Numbered from the stretch's first letter, positions 7,666-16,836 are shown. The stretch is 64,000 nucleotides of DNA from CAYHCE01 sp964355015 (GCA_964355015.1 CAYHCE010000001.1:124001-188000); one strand, 5' to 3'. Numbers and translations: made by a program. The notes: generated by a model not told the origin, from the letters alone.

Positions 7666-8238
7666 TCAGCGGGGCGCCGGGGCGGGTGTGGCCGTCGGAG
7701 CGGCTGTGGCCGTGGGTGGGGCGCCGCCGGCCACCGGCATCCGCTCGATCGTTTCCACCTCAAAACTGACCCCGGCAGCCCGCAGCGCCTCGGTGACTGC
7801 CTCTGCGGGCGCCGAGGGGTCGGCGCCCGGCAATTTGAGGGTGACCCGGTAAGGGGCCCGGGCGATGGCGGTAGCCGGCTTTGCCTTGGCGGACGCTCTG
7901 GCTGCCACGGCAGATCCGGTCGCTCCAGCGGCAGTTCCGCCGGGCGGGGTGCCGGTCGTGGCCGGGGGCGTCGCAGGGGTCGTGCCGGCGGCCGGTGCGG
8001 CGGTCTGCGTGGGGGACTTCGTGGGGGCGGCGCTGCCGAGGGGGCGGACCTGGGGGCGGACCGGGCCGGCGCTGGTGCCCGCGGCGGCGGGGGTGGCAGG
8101 GGTCGGTGTTGGGCTGAAACTGTTCGACAGCCTCTCTCCCAGAGGGGTGCCGCTGCAGCCGGCCAGCAGCAGCATCGCCCCCAGTCCGGCCAGGGAGCGG
8201 TGGGGGCGGGCGGGCGGCAGGCCGGTCGAGTCGGCCAT
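7666..8238 (-). CDS. Hypothetical lipoprotein, Ala/Pro/Thr-rich
   Basis: I do not recognise the family. The 190-residue protein begins with a signal peptide ending in a lipobox, LLAGC with Cys28, so it should be membrane-anchored. Residues 40-110 are a long low-complexity linker of Ala, Pro, Thr and Gly. A short ordered piece follows (PYRVTLKLPGADPSAPAEAV near 128, then AGVSFEVETIER), which looks like a small alpha/beta fold of the kind found at the end of SPOR- or BON-like proteins, though it is too short to assign. The C-terminus is again Pro/Ala-rich. Its start overlaps the topA stop by one base (TGATG), so it is probably translated with topA. Confidence 0.6.
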   Translation of the reverse strand: MADSTGLPPARPHRSLAGLGAMLLLAGCSGTPLGERLSNSFSPTPTPATPAAAGTSAGPVRPQVRPLGSAAPTKSPTQTAAPAAGTTPATPPATTGTPPGGTAAGATGSAVAARASAKAKPATAIARAPYRVTLKLPGADPSAPAEAVTEALRAAGVSFEVETIERMPVAGGAPPTATAAPTATPAPAPR

Positions 8239-10946
8239 CAGCTCGTGGCGGCCTTGATGATCCGCACGGCACCGGCCCGGGGCCGGCCGGTCTTGGTGGA
8301 GGCCGCAGGCTTGGCCTTGGCGGCCCTGGCCACCGCTGGCTTCGCCGCGGTGCTCGCCGCCTTGGTGGTGCCGGCCTTGCGGCCCTTGGTCTTGCCACTG
8401 GTGGCCTTGGCCGCCAGCAGTTCCACCGCCTGCTCAAGGCTGATGCTCTCGGCCGTGGCTCCCTCAGGCAGGGAGGCATTCAGCTTGCCCTGCTTCACGT
8501 AGAGCCCGTACGGCCCGTCGAACACCTGGATCGCCTCGTCGGCCCCCTCCGGTGCGCCCAGGTCCCGGAGGGCCGTGCGGCCGCCGCGACCGCGCTTGGG
8601 CGTGGCCAGCAGCTCGATCGCCCGAGGGAGTCCCACCAGCAGCACGTCGTCCTCCGCCTTGAGTGAGCGGTACTCCTTCTCCCCCTTGCCCTTTTCGTGC
8701 ACCACATAGGGACCGAAACGTCCGAGACCGGCCGACACCTTGCCCCCGTCCGGGTGCTCACCCAGCAGCCGGGGCAGCCGCAGCAGGCCCAGGGCGTCCT
8801 CGAGGCTCAGCCCTTCCGGCTTCACGCCCTTGGGCAGGGAGGCGCGCTTGGGCTTCGGGTTCTCATCGCTTACCTGGCCCCGCTGCAGGTAGGGGCCGTA
8901 CTGCCCGAACAGCAGGTAGATCGCTTCACCTGTTTCCGGGTCTTCGCCGAGGCTTTCCGGACCCTCGGTCTTCTGCTTGAGGATGAGCTCGGCGTGCTCG
9001 GCGTCGAGTTCGGCCGGGGTGATCTCCTGGGGCAGAGTGGCCTTCACCAGCTCCTCAGTGCCGTCTTCGGCCACCCGCCTGGCCTCCAGATAGGCGCCGA
9101 AGCGACCGATCCGCACCACGCAGGGCAGGCCCTCCATCTGGATCGTGCGGGAGGCGGTGGGGTCGATGTCGCCCTCCCGCTGCTGCACCTGTGTCTCCAG
9201 TCCCTGCTCCCCCTTGAAGAAGGTGTTGAGGTAGGGGAGCCACGCCTCCTTGCCGGTGGAGATGTCGTCGAGGGTGGTCTCCATCCGGGCGGTGAAGCTC
9301 GTGTCCACCAGATCGGGGAAGTGCTCCTCCAGCAGCGCAGTGACGGCGAAAGCCGTGAAGCTCGGGGTGAGGGCGTTGTTCGCCAGCGTGGCGTAGCCCC
9401 GGTCGACGATCGTGCCGATGATGCTGGCGTAGGTGGAGGGGCGGCCGATGCCCTCCTTCTCCAGCATCTTCACCAGGGCCGCCTCGCTGAAGCGCGCCGG
9501 CGGCTGGGTCTGGTGGCCGAGGGCCTCCACCCCCTTGCAGGTGGGACTGTCACCCACCTTCAGGGCGGGCAGCAGCACCTCCTGACCCTCAAGTGCCGCG
9601 TCAGGATCGTCGCTGCCCTCCACGTAGGCACGGAAGAAGCCGGCGAAGTCGATCCGCTTGCCGCTGGCCCGGAAGCTGGCTTCGCCCACCTGCAGCTCCA
9701 CGCTGAGCAGGGTGAGGCGAGCATCGGCCATCTGGCTGGCCACGGTGCGCTTCCAGATCAGCTCGTAGAGGGCCAGGTCCTTGCCGTCGAGGCCGGTGTC
9801 CTTCGGGGTGCGGAATTGGTCGCCGGAGGGACGGATCGCCTCGTGGGCCTCCTGGGCGTTGCGGGATTTGGTGCTGAACTGGCGGGGTGCCGGGCTGAGG
9901 TAGTCCTGGCCGTACTTTTCAGCCACGCAGCTGCGGGCCGCCCGGATCGCCTGATCCGAGAGGTGCACCGAGTCGGTGCGCATGTAGGTGATGAAGCCGC
10001 GTTCGTAGAGACCCTGGGCCGTGCGCATCGTGTCGCGGGCCGAGAGCCGCAGCTTGCGGTTGGACTCCTGCTGCAGGGTGCTGGTGATGAAGGGGGGAAC
10101 GGGCTTGCGCACCGTGGGTTTCTCCTCCACCTCGGCCACCCGCCAGGGGCTGGTCTCCACCGCCGCCTGCAGGGCGCTGGCCGCGGCCTCGCTCAGCAGC
10201 CTGACTTTGCTGCCGGCCTTGAGGCCGCCCGTGCTCTCGTCGAAGTCGGCGCCCGAGGCGATCCGCTCTCCCTTCAGGTGGGTGAGCTTGGCCTCGAAGC
10301 CGGCACCGTCCTGCTCCAGCCGGGCCCTCAGATCCCAGTAGCTGCCGCTGCGGAAGGCACGCCGGGCCCGCTCCCGCTGCACCAGCAGCCGCACCGCCAC
10401 CGACTGCACCCGGCCGGCCGACAGCCCCCAGGCCACCTTCTTCCACAGCAGCGGCGAGAGGGTGTAGCCCACCAGCCGGTCGAGGATGCGGCGGGTTTCC
10501 TGGGCATGCACCAGCTCCATGTCGAGCTCGCGGGTCTGGTCGAGGGCGCGGCCGATCGCCTCCTGGGTGATCTCGTGGAACACCATCCGCTTGACCGGAA
10601 TCTTGGGGGCGAGCAACTGCAGCAGGTGCCAGCTGATGCTCTCCCCCTCCCGGTCCTCGTCCGTGGCCAGCAGGAGACGGTCGGCGCCCTTGAGGGCGTC
10701 CTTGAGTTCCTTGACGATCTTTTTCTTGTCCTTCGGCACCACGTAGAGCGGCTCGAAGTCGTTGGTGGTGTTGACGCCGAGGTTCGCCCACTTCTCGCCC
10801 TTGTACGCCGCCGGGATCTCACCGGCGTTGTTGGGCAGGTCGCGCACGTGCCCCATCGACGCCTCGACGCGAAAATCCTTCGGCAGAAAGCCGCGGATGG
10901 TTCGTGCCTTCGTGGGGCTCTCGACGATGACCAGGGTGTGCGCCAC
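8238..10946 (-). CDS. topA: DNA topoisomerase I (type IA)
   Basis: The enzyme relaxes negative supercoils by passing a single strand through a transient break. I start it at the GTG at 10946, which gives VAHTLVIVESPTKART, the normal Toprim N-terminus; the much longer open frame upstream is antisense to ndhB. The length is 902 residues. Seen: the Toprim acidic motif ATDEDREGES near residue 100, the active-site Tyr in GFITYMRTDS near 320, and four C-terminal glycine/tyrosine repeats (GRFGAYL, GQYGPYL, GRFGPYV, GPYGLYV). It lacks zinc-finger cysteines, and instead ends in a ~55-residue Lys/Ala-rich basic tail. It is divergent from ndhB and leads a minus-strand operon with the lipoprotein gene. 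Confidence 0.96.
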   Translation of the reverse strand: MAHTLVIVESPTKARTIRGFLPKDFRVEASMGHVRDLPNNAGEIPAAYKGEKWANLGVNTTNDFEPLYVVPKDKKKIVKELKDALKGADRLLLATDEDREGESISWHLLQLLAPKIPVKRMVFHEITQEAIGRALDQTRELDMELVHAQETRRILDRLVGYTLSPLLWKKVAWGLSAGRVQSVAVRLLVQRERARRAFRSGSYWDLRARLEQDGAGFEAKLTHLKGERIASGADFDESTGGLKAGSKVRLLSEAAASALQAAVETSPWRVAEVEEKPTVRKPVPPFITSTLQQESNRKLRLSARDTMRTAQGLYERGFITYMRTDSVHLSDQAIRAARSCVAEKYGQDYLSPAPRQFSTKSRNAQEAHEAIRPSGDQFRTPKDTGLDGKDLALYELIWKRTVASQMADARLTLLSVELQVGEASFRASGKRIDFAGFFRAYVEGSDDPDAALEGQEVLLPALKVGDSPTCKGVEALGHQTQPPARFSEAALVKMLEKEGIGRPSTYASIIGTIVDRGYATLANNALTPSFTAFAVTALLEEHFPDLVDTSFTARMETTLDDISTGKEAWLPYLNTFFKGEQGLETQVQQREGDIDPTASRTIQMEGLPCVVRIGRFGAYLEARRVAEDGTEELVKATLPQEITPAELDAEHAELILKQKTEGPESLGEDPETGEAIYLLFGQYGPYLQRGQVSDENPKPKRASLPKGVKPEGLSLEDALGLLRLPRLLGEHPDGGKVSAGLGRFGPYVVHEKGKGEKEYRSLKAEDDVLLVGLPRAIELLATPKRGRGGRTALRDLGAPEGADEAIQVFDGPYGLYVKQGKLNASLPEGATAESISLEQAVELLAAKATSGKTKGRKAGTTKAASTAAKPAVARAAKAKPAASTKTGRPRAGAVRIIKAATS

Positions 10947-11057
10947 AGGCAGGCGAAAAACCGCTCCCCTCTTTATCGCACCGGCGGACCGGGGTGACGA
11001 TGACTGCCGGCCATCGCGGCTACAGTCCGCAGCACCGCGCCACGTCGAAGACCAGTC

Positions 11058-12626
11058 ATGACCGTGTTTTGCGCCATTGCCGAGGGAGTCGGCCCGGGGA
11101 TCACGGCCCTGCAGCTCAACGCAGGAGCCATCGCTCCCGAGAGTGCCGTGCTGGTCGCCCTGCTGGCCTGCCTGCTGGTGGACCTGGCCGGTGAGCAGGC
11201 CGCCAGCCGCTGGGTCCCTCCGATCTGCTACGCGGGCCTGGGCACCGCCCTGGCGCTGCTTGCCCTTCAGTGGAATGCACCGCTGGAGCCCTCCTTCCTC
11301 GGCTCGTTCCTCGCCGACAACCTGGCCGTCGCCTTCCGTGGCGTCGTGGCCTCGTCCACCCTGCTCTCGCTGCTGATCAGCTGGCGCTACGTGGAACGCA
11401 GCGGCACGCCGGTGGGTGAGTATGCCGCCATCCTGCTGGCCGCCACTCTCGGCGCCATGTTCCTCTGCGGTGCCACCGACCTGGTGAGCATCTTCATCTC
11501 TCTCGAAACCCTTTCGGTCTCCAGCTACCTGCTCTCCGGCTATATGAAGCGGGATGCCCGCTCCGGCGAGGCGGCGCTCAAGTACCTGCTGGTGGGCTCT
11601 GCGGCAGCGGCGGTGTTCCTCTACGGGGCTTCGCTGCTCTACGGCCTCACCGGCGGTGAGACCAGCCTGGAGGCGGTGGGGCTTGCCCTGCAGACCAGCG
11701 CCACCCCCGTCACGGCCCTTGCCCTGGTGTTCGTGCTGGCCACCGTTGCCTTCAAGATCGCCGCGGTTCCCTTTCACCAGTGGACACCGGACGTCTACGA
11801 AGGTTCACCCACCCCGGTGGTGGCTTTCCTGTCAGTGGGATCAAAGGCCGCCGGTTTCGCTCTGGCCCTGCGGCTGCTGGTGGGCTGCTTCGAGAGCTTC
11901 GATACCCAGTGGAAGCTTCTGTTCACCGTTCTGGCGGTGCTGAGCATGACCCTGGGCAACGTGGTGGCCCTGGCCCAGACCTCGATGAAGCGGATGCTGG
12001 CCTACAGCTCCATCGGCCAGGCCGGCTTCGTGATGATCGGGTTGGTCTGCGGCACCGAAGACGGCTTCGCCGCGATGGTGCTTTACATGGCGGCCTACCT
12101 GTTCATGAACCTGGGCGCCTTCGCCTGCATCATTCTTTTTTCGCTGCGCACCGGCAGCGACCGCATCTCCGACTATGCGGGCCTGTACCAGAAGGATCCG
12201 CTGATCACCCTCGGCCTCAGCCTCTGCCTGCTCTCGCTGGGCGGCATCCCGCCGATGCTCGGCTTCTTTGGCAAGATCTACCTGTTCTTCGCCGGCTGGG
12301 CCGACCATCAGTACCTTCTCGTAGTGGTGGGACTGGTCACCTCCGTGGTCTCGATCTACTACTACATCTCGGTCATCAAGATGATGGTGGTGAAGGAGCC
12401 CCAGGAGGCCTCTGACGTGGTCAAGGCCTATCCAGCCATCAGCTGGAACCTGGCGGGTATGCAGCCCCTGCGCGCAGCCCTCGTGGGCTGCGTTCTGGTC
12501 ACAGCGATCGGTGGTGTGCTCTCCAATCCCCTGTTCAACTGGGCGAACGGCGCCGTCAGCGGCACGCCGATGCTCCAGCACGCGATCGCCGCGTCCGGGG
12601 CTGCCGCCGGCGCTGCCCTCGGATGA
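11058..12626 (+). CDS. ndhB: NAD(P)H-quinone oxidoreductase subunit 2
   Basis: NdhB is a proton-pumping membrane subunit of the photosynthetic NDH-1 complex, which accepts electrons from ferredoxin and works in respiration, cyclic electron flow and CO2 uptake. The protein has 522 residues and about 14 membrane helices. Typical segments are VSIFISLETLSVSSYLLSGY near residue 145, the Lys-containing GEAALKYLLVG near 172, AAVPFHQWTPDVYEGSPTPV near 236 and MLAYSSIGQAGFVMIGLV near 312. The tail is slightly Ala/Gly-rich. The ATG at 11058 gives the expected N-terminus. Its stop overlaps the start of an ABC ATPase gene by four bases (ATGA), which is an unusual partner. It is divergent from topA with a 111-base gap. 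Confidence 0.96.
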   Translation: MTVFCAIAEGVGPGITALQLNAGAIAPESAVLVALLACLLVDLAGEQAASRWVPPICYAGLGTALALLALQWNAPLEPSFLGSFLADNLAVAFRGVVASSTLLSLLISWRYVERSGTPVGEYAAILLAATLGAMFLCGATDLVSIFISLETLSVSSYLLSGYMKRDARSGEAALKYLLVGSAAAAVFLYGASLLYGLTGGETSLEAVGLALQTSATPVTALALVFVLATVAFKIAAVPFHQWTPDVYEGSPTPVVAFLSVGSKAAGFALALRLLVGCFESFDTQWKLLFTVLAVLSMTLGNVVALAQTSMKRMLAYSSIGQAGFVMIGLVCGTEDGFAAMVLYMAAYLFMNLGAFACIILFSLRTGSDRISDYAGLYQKDPLITLGLSLCLLSLGGIPPMLGFFGKIYLFFAGWADHQYLLVVVGLVTSVVSIYYYISVIKMMVVKEPQEASDVVKAYPAISWNLAGMQPLRAALVGCVLVTAIGGVLSNPLFNWANGAVSGTPMLQHAIAASGAAAGAALG

Positions 12627-13339
12627 TTGCTCTGCCTACCCCGGAGCTGGAGCGGCCCGGAACGGCTGAGGCTCCCGTTGCGCGTCTCGAGCACGTCAGC
12701 AAGGTCTACGGTTCCGGCGACACCGAGGTGCGTGCACTCGACGATCTCTGCCTCACGGTCGAGGCCGGTGATTACCTGGCTGTGATGGGTACATCCGGAT
12801 CGGGGAAGAGCACGGCGATGAATATCCTCGGCTGCCTCGACCGCCCCACCAGCGGCACTTACCTTCTGCGCGGCGTCCATGTGGAGCGCCTCGACGACGA
12901 CGCGCTCGCCGATCTGCGTAACGGCAGCCTGGGGTTCGTGTTCCAGCAGTTTCATCTCCTGCCCCAGCTCAGCGCTCTCGACAACGTGATGCTGCCGATG
13001 GTCTATGCAGGCGTGCCCCCCAGGGAACGCCGTGTGCGTGCGGAGCACGCCCTCGAGCGTGTGGGTCTGGGAAACCGAATGCTCAACAAGCCCAATGAAC
13101 TCTCCGGCGGGCAGCAGCAGCGCGTGGCGGTGGCCCGGGCGATCATCAACCAGCCCGCCCTGCTGCTGGCGGACGAACCCACCGGGGCCCTCGACTCGCG
13201 CACCACCGCCGAAGTGCTGGCGATCTTCGATGATCTGCACCGTCAGGGCATGACGATCGTGCTGGTCACCCACGAGGACGATGTGGCTGCCCGTGCTCAG
13301 CGGGTGGTTCACTTCCGCGACGGCCACATCGCCGACTGA
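12623..13339 (+). CDS. ABC transporter ATP-binding protein, MacB/LolD/DevA family
   Basis: The 238-residue ATPase has every standard motif: Walker A GTSGSGKST near residue 53, Q-loop FVFQQFHLLPQ near 98, signature LSGGQQQRVAVARA near 155, Walker B LLLADEPTGALD near 176 and a switch histidine in LVTHEDD near 214. The pattern VRALDDLCLTVEAGDYLAVMG is typical of the MacB/LolD/DevA branch, which drives type VII mechanotransmission permeases and not solute uptake. No permease or membrane-fusion gene is next to it. Its start overlaps ndhB by four bases and the next gene is convergent, so it depends on ndhB transcription. The substrate is unknown; the partner permease must be elsewhere in the genome. 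Confidence 0.9.
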   Translation: MIALPTPELERPGTAEAPVARLEHVSKVYGSGDTEVRALDDLCLTVEAGDYLAVMGTSGSGKSTAMNILGCLDRPTSGTYLLRGVHVERLDDDALADLRNGSLGFVFQQFHLLPQLSALDNVMLPMVYAGVPPRERRVRAEHALERVGLGNRMLNKPNELSGGQQQRVAVARAIINQPALLLADEPTGALDSRTTAEVLAIFDDLHRQGMTIVLVTHEDDVAARAQRVVHFRDGHIAD

Positions 13340-13361
13340 GGCGCCGGCATCCGGTTCTGTG

Positions 13362-14498
13362 TCAGCCTGCCTTGAGCGGCCTCTCCAGGCTCAGGAGCAG
13401 CTGACCCATCAGCAGGGCGATGGCGTCGGGGCCGCCGACCCCCTGCTGGCCCGGATCGAGCGCGCCTGGATCCATCGCCACCCAGCCGCCGTTCTCCGGG
13501 AGCCGCAGTTCGAAGTGGAGGTGAGGCCCGCTGCTCAGGCCGGTGCTGCCGACCCGGCCGATCACCGTGCCCTGGTTCACCCACTCCCCTTCCTTGACGT
13601 ACAGCTCGGAGAGATGGCCGTAGAGGGTGCGGCGCAGGGGGCGCTGGTGCTCAATCTCCACTGCCAGCCCGTAGCCGCCTGCCAGCCCGCTGCTCGCCAC
13701 CCTTCCGGAGAGCGCGGCCACCACCGGTGTGCCCTGGGGTGCGGCCAGATCCTTGCCGGAGTGCATCAGCCAGCTGCCCAGCAGCGGGTGGAGGCGCCAG
13801 CCGAAGCCGCTGGTGGTGACGGACGAGCCGATCAGGGGGTACAGCAGTCGGAGGTTGCCGTTGCCGACCAGAGGGGCCGGCCTGGGGGTGACCCGGAAGA
13901 CACTGCTGAGGCTGAAGCTGCCGCCGGCACCGGCGAGCAGGGCCGAGACCGGCACGGTGATCGGTGGCAGAGGGATGGCGTCGCTGCCGGTTCCCCCCAG
14001 GCCCGCCATCAGTTCATCGGCCTGGGCTTCGCCAGGGCTGCCGATGGTGTTGCGTCCGCGCCAGCGCACCGAGATGCCGGTGCGGCATTCCTGTTCGGAA
14101 AGAGCCCCGCTGCTGCAGGCCTGGCGATGGGCCGGAACGATACCCGGCTGCAGGGCCTGCGCCGAACGGACCCGGGCCCGCTCGGCCGGGGTGACCACCC
14201 CCTGCCGCACCAGTTCATCGAGGGACTGGTCGAAGCGCCGCGGCTCTGCCAGGGGCATCTGCTCGAGCCGGGGGCGCAGCGGGACGGGCGTGCCATCGGT
14301 GACCGGTGCGCTCGCCGCTGGGGCAGGAACCGCCGCCGCCGCCGGGCGCTGGATCCCAGCCGGGGCCTCGGTGGCTGGCGCGATCGGGACCTGCCCGGCG
14401 GCGGAGCCTGGGTCGCGCTGTTCTGCCCAGCCCAGCGGTGCCGAGGCGAGCGTGGTGGCACCCAGAAGCACGGTGATCAGCAGAGGGGAGCGGCGCAA
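13362..14498 (-). CDS. M23 family metallopeptidase (LytM-type), secreted
   Basis: The C-terminal half carries a full M23 zinc endopeptidase domain: HSGKDLAAPQG (HxxxD), YGHLSELYVKEG and PHLHFEL (HxH), all metal ligands present. It should cut peptidoglycan cross-bridges in the periplasm. No ATG exists at the 5' end. I use the TTG at 14498 because it begins a compact signal peptide (RRSPLLITVLLGATTLASA, cleavage near GWA). A CTG at 14555 that overlaps the birA stop and a TTG at 14543 are alternatives. Between signal and domain lies a Pro/Ala linker and a helical part (FDQSLDELVRQGVVTPAERA). It follows birA on the same strand and ends next to the convergent ABC gene. Confidence 0.85.
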   Translation of the reverse strand: MRRSPLLITVLLGATTLASAPLGWAEQRDPGSAAGQVPIAPATEAPAGIQRPAAAAVPAPAASAPVTDGTPVPLRPRLEQMPLAEPRRFDQSLDELVRQGVVTPAERARVRSAQALQPGIVPAHRQACSSGALSEQECRTGISVRWRGRNTIGSPGEAQADELMAGLGGTGSDAIPLPPITVPVSALLAGAGGSFSLSSVFRVTPRPAPLVGNGNLRLLYPLIGSSVTTSGFGWRLHPLLGSWLMHSGKDLAAPQGTPVVAALSGRVASSGLAGGYGLAVEIEHQRPLRRTLYGHLSELYVKEGEWVNQGTVIGRVGSTGLSSGPHLHFELRLPENGGWVAMDPGALDPGQQGVGGPDAIALLMGQLLLSLERPLKAG

Positions 14499-14551
14499 AC
14501 GGTCGGCACGAGGAGGTGAGCAGAGCTTAGAAAGCCATGGCAAGGGGTTGC

Positions 14552-15310
14552 TCAGAACGTGCGGGTCAGGGTCGTGCTGCGATCCCCGAGGGTCAGCATC
14601 AGGCCGCCCTCGCGGCTCAGCCCGGTGGCTTGCCAGCGTTCGCCCCGCCACAGCACCCCCTCCCGGGGCATTCGCAGGCGCCGCTCGGCCGCGAGCTGCA
14701 CTGCCTCGGCCTCGCCGCTGTGGGCCACGGCCCACTCGAGACCTGCCAACACCCGTGCCGCCAGACGGACGGGATCGCTGGCCGGGGAGTGCCTGCCCAG
14801 GACGTCCGCCACACCGATCGCGCCCGACGGCACCCGGTTGCGGCCGTTGAGCCCGACGCCTACCCGTGCCTCCCGGATCCGGCCGCCACGTAGCCGCAGG
14901 CGCGGCAGCAGGCCGGCCAGCTTGCGGCCCTCCAGGAGCAGATCGTTGGGCCACTTCAGCTCCACCGTCAGCTTGAGCTGCTCGAGCTGCTGCGCCAGAC
15001 CCACCGCCACCGCCAGTCCCAGGCAGGCACTGCGCTGTGGGCATGCCGGCCAGGGAAGGGCGGCGCTGAGCCACACCCCACCGGGGGGGGCCAGCCAGGG
15101 GCGACCTCGCTGGCCATGGCTGAAGCGCTGATGGCCGGCCAGCACGGCCAGCGGTGCCGGGGGCTCGCTGACGAGCAGCCGATCGAGCCACGCCTCGGTG
15201 CTGCCGCAGACGGGCACCCACCGGAGCTGCCAGGGCAGGGTCGTCGTCGCGCCCCACCGGTCGGAGGCGGCCCCTTGCTGCCGGTGGCGTGCCTGGATCC
15301 GGCCGATCAC
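14552..15310 (-). CDS. birA: Biotin-[acetyl-CoA carboxylase] ligase
   Basis: The enzyme makes biotinyl-AMP and transfers biotin to the carrier protein of acetyl-CoA carboxylase. The 252-residue protein is the short form without a DNA-binding repressor domain. Marks: VCGSTEAWLD near residue 34, the biotin loop FSHGQRGRPWLAPPGGVW near 63 (related to the GRGRxGR motif, here altered), the catalytic ELKWPNDLLLEGRKLAGLL near 115 and VGVGLNGRN near 150. It lies eight bases after the aminotransferase stop on the minus strand. The next gene downstream encodes an M23 peptidase; their frames overlap if the upstream CTG start of that gene is used. Confidence 0.92.
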   Translation of the reverse strand: MIGRIQARHRQQGAASDRWGATTTLPWQLRWVPVCGSTEAWLDRLLVSEPPAPLAVLAGHQRFSHGQRGRPWLAPPGGVWLSAALPWPACPQRSACLGLAVAVGLAQQLEQLKLTVELKWPNDLLLEGRKLAGLLPRLRLRGGRIREARVGVGLNGRNRVPSGAIGVADVLGRHSPASDPVRLAARVLAGLEWAVAHSGEAEAVQLAAERRLRMPREGVLWRGERWQATGLSREGGLMLTLGDRSTTLTRTF

Positions 15311-15317
15311 GGTGCCC

Positions 15318-16529
15318 TCAACCGCCGATGGATCGCAGCCAGCCGCCGATCCGACCGGCTCCCGCCTCGAGTTCCTCGGCCGGATGGACCAGGGCGAGCC
15401 GCGCCCAGCCCTCTCCCGCCGCGCCGAACCCGTTGCCTGGGGTGAGGGCCACGCCGGTGGCCTCCAGCAGGGCGGCGCAGAAGGCTTCCGAGTCGAGGCC
15501 CCGGGCCCGGGCCGCTGGCGGCAGGGCCAGCCAGAGGTACAGAGCCATCGAGGGAAGCCGCAAGGGCCAGCCTTCGGCCTCCAGGGCCGATGCCATGCGG
15601 TTGCGCCGATCCCGGTAGATCGCCCGCAGGTGTCCGGGCCAATCCGGGGCCTGTTCGAGCGCCGCGATCGCCCCGGCCTGCAGGGCCAGCGACTGGTTGA
15701 AATCCACCACCCCCTTCAGCTGCCGCAGCGCCGTGATCAGCGGTTCGGCGCCGATGGCGAAGGCGAGCCGGAAGCCACCCAGGCACCAGCTCTTCGAGAA
15801 GGAGAAGAATTCGATCCCGCAGCTGCGCCAGAGCGGGTTGCGCAGCAGAGCCGGCGCCTCCCCCTCCAGCGCCAGATCCACATAGGGATTGTCGTGGGCG
15901 AAGACGATGCCATGGCGCTGGGCCCGCTCGGCCGCCTCATCCACCCAGTCCTGGGCTCCAACGGTGGCGGTGGGGTTGTGCGGAAAGCCGAGCACCATCA
16001 GTTTGAGCGCGTCCCACTGGCTGTCACTGAGGCGGTTGAAGCATGGCCGCCAGCCCTGTTCGGGATCGAGAGCCAGGAAATGGGCCCGGGCGGAGGCCAG
16101 TTCCAGTCCGCCCCGATGGGAGGGGTAGTAGGGATCGAGCAGCAGGGCGGCATCGCCGGGATCGAGCACGGCCAGGGGGAGGTGCGCCGTTCCTTCCTGG
16201 GAGCCCACCAGCAGGAGCACCTCGAGCTCGGGGTCCACGGCAACGCAGAAGCGACGCCGGGCCCAGGCGGATACGGCCTCACGGAACGGAAACGTGGCCG
16301 CATGCAGGCAGTAGGAGGCGCTGGCCGGCCGTCTCAGGCCGGCGGCGATGGCATCGAGGGCCGCTGGAGGCGGTGGAAGGTCGGTGGAGCCGAGCGAGAG
16401 ATCAAGCAGGGGCGGGCGGCGATCCGCATCGGGGCCGGCAGCCACGGCCTCCCGGTAGGCCGCCTTGCGCTGGTCGTTGCGGGCGAAGACCCCATTGCCC
16501 AGCCGGGAGACCCGCTCAGAGATGGGCAT
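15318..16529 (-). CDS. Aminotransferase class I/II, PLP-dependent
   Basis: The ATG at 16529 gives MPISERVSRLGNGVFARND, the expected start; the frame extends further but only into trxA. The 403-residue protein has fold-type I aminotransferase marks: LSLGSTDLPPPP near residue 48, PYYPSHRGGLELA near 133, the NPTAT segment near 185, FAHDNPYVDL near 210 and the PLP lysine in FFSFSKSWCLGGFRLAF near 242. It is close to the family of LL-diaminopimelate and aspartate/alanine aminotransferases; the exact amino donor cannot be assigned by eye. It overlaps the end of trxA by 14 bases and is followed by birA, in the chain vipp1-trxA-aminotransferase-birA-M23. Confidence 0.82.
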   Translation of the reverse strand: MPISERVSRLGNGVFARNDQRKAAYREAVAAGPDADRRPPLLDLSLGSTDLPPPPAALDAIAAGLRRPASASYCLHAATFPFREAVSAWARRRFCVAVDPELEVLLLVGSQEGTAHLPLAVLDPGDAALLLDPYYPSHRGGLELASARAHFLALDPEQGWRPCFNRLSDSQWDALKLMVLGFPHNPTATVGAQDWVDEAAERAQRHGIVFAHDNPYVDLALEGEAPALLRNPLWRSCGIEFFSFSKSWCLGGFRLAFAIGAEPLITALRQLKGVVDFNQSLALQAGAIAALEQAPDWPGHLRAIYRDRRNRMASALEAEGWPLRLPSMALYLWLALPPAARARGLDSEAFCAALLEATGVALTPGNGFGAAGEGWARLALVHPAEELEAGAGRIGGWLRSIGG

Positions 16530-16836
16530 CCAGGAAGGCCTGCAACTGGGGTTTGGCCATGGCGCCCTCATGGCGGGCCAGCTCCTCGCCGCCACGGAAC
16601 AGGATCAGGGTGGGAAGGCCCTGGATCCGCTGGGCGTCACGGCTGACAGGGTTGGGATCGGCTTCCAGCTTGCCCACGGATAGCCGGCCGGCGTACTCGG
16701 TGGCTGCCCAGTCCATCAGGGGGGCCATCAGGCGGCAGGGTCCGCACCAGGCCGCCCAGACATCCACCAGAACGGTGCCGGCTACGTCGAGCACTTCCTC
16801 CTGGAAGTTGGCATCGGTGAAAACGGCAACAGCCAC
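16516..16836 (-). CDS. trxA: Thioredoxin
   Basis: This is a 106-residue thioredoxin with the active-site motif WCGPC at about residues 31-35 and the cis-proline loop LPTLILF near 74. The charged Asp of the core (VLVDVWAAWCGPC) is in place. It reduces protein disulfides in the cytosol and is itself reduced by thioredoxin reductase. The LFRGGEELARHEGAMAK tail is common to bacterial thioredoxins. The ATG at 16836 is clear. It is 55 bases downstream of the vipp1 stop and its own stop lies inside the next gene, so it is probably part of a minus-strand operon. No Yfr1-like motif was seen in the gap to vipp1. Confidence 0.95.
   Translation of the reverse strand: MAVAVFTDANFQEEVLDVAGTVLVDVWAAWCGPCRLMAPLMDWAATEYAGRLSVGKLEADPNPVSRDAQRIQGLPTLILFRGGEELARHEGAMAKPQLQAFLDAHL

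Noticed and set aside
10947..11777. Upstream extension of topA by 277 codons
   Set aside because: It is antisense to ndhB; the Toprim N-terminus begins exactly at the GTG at 10946.
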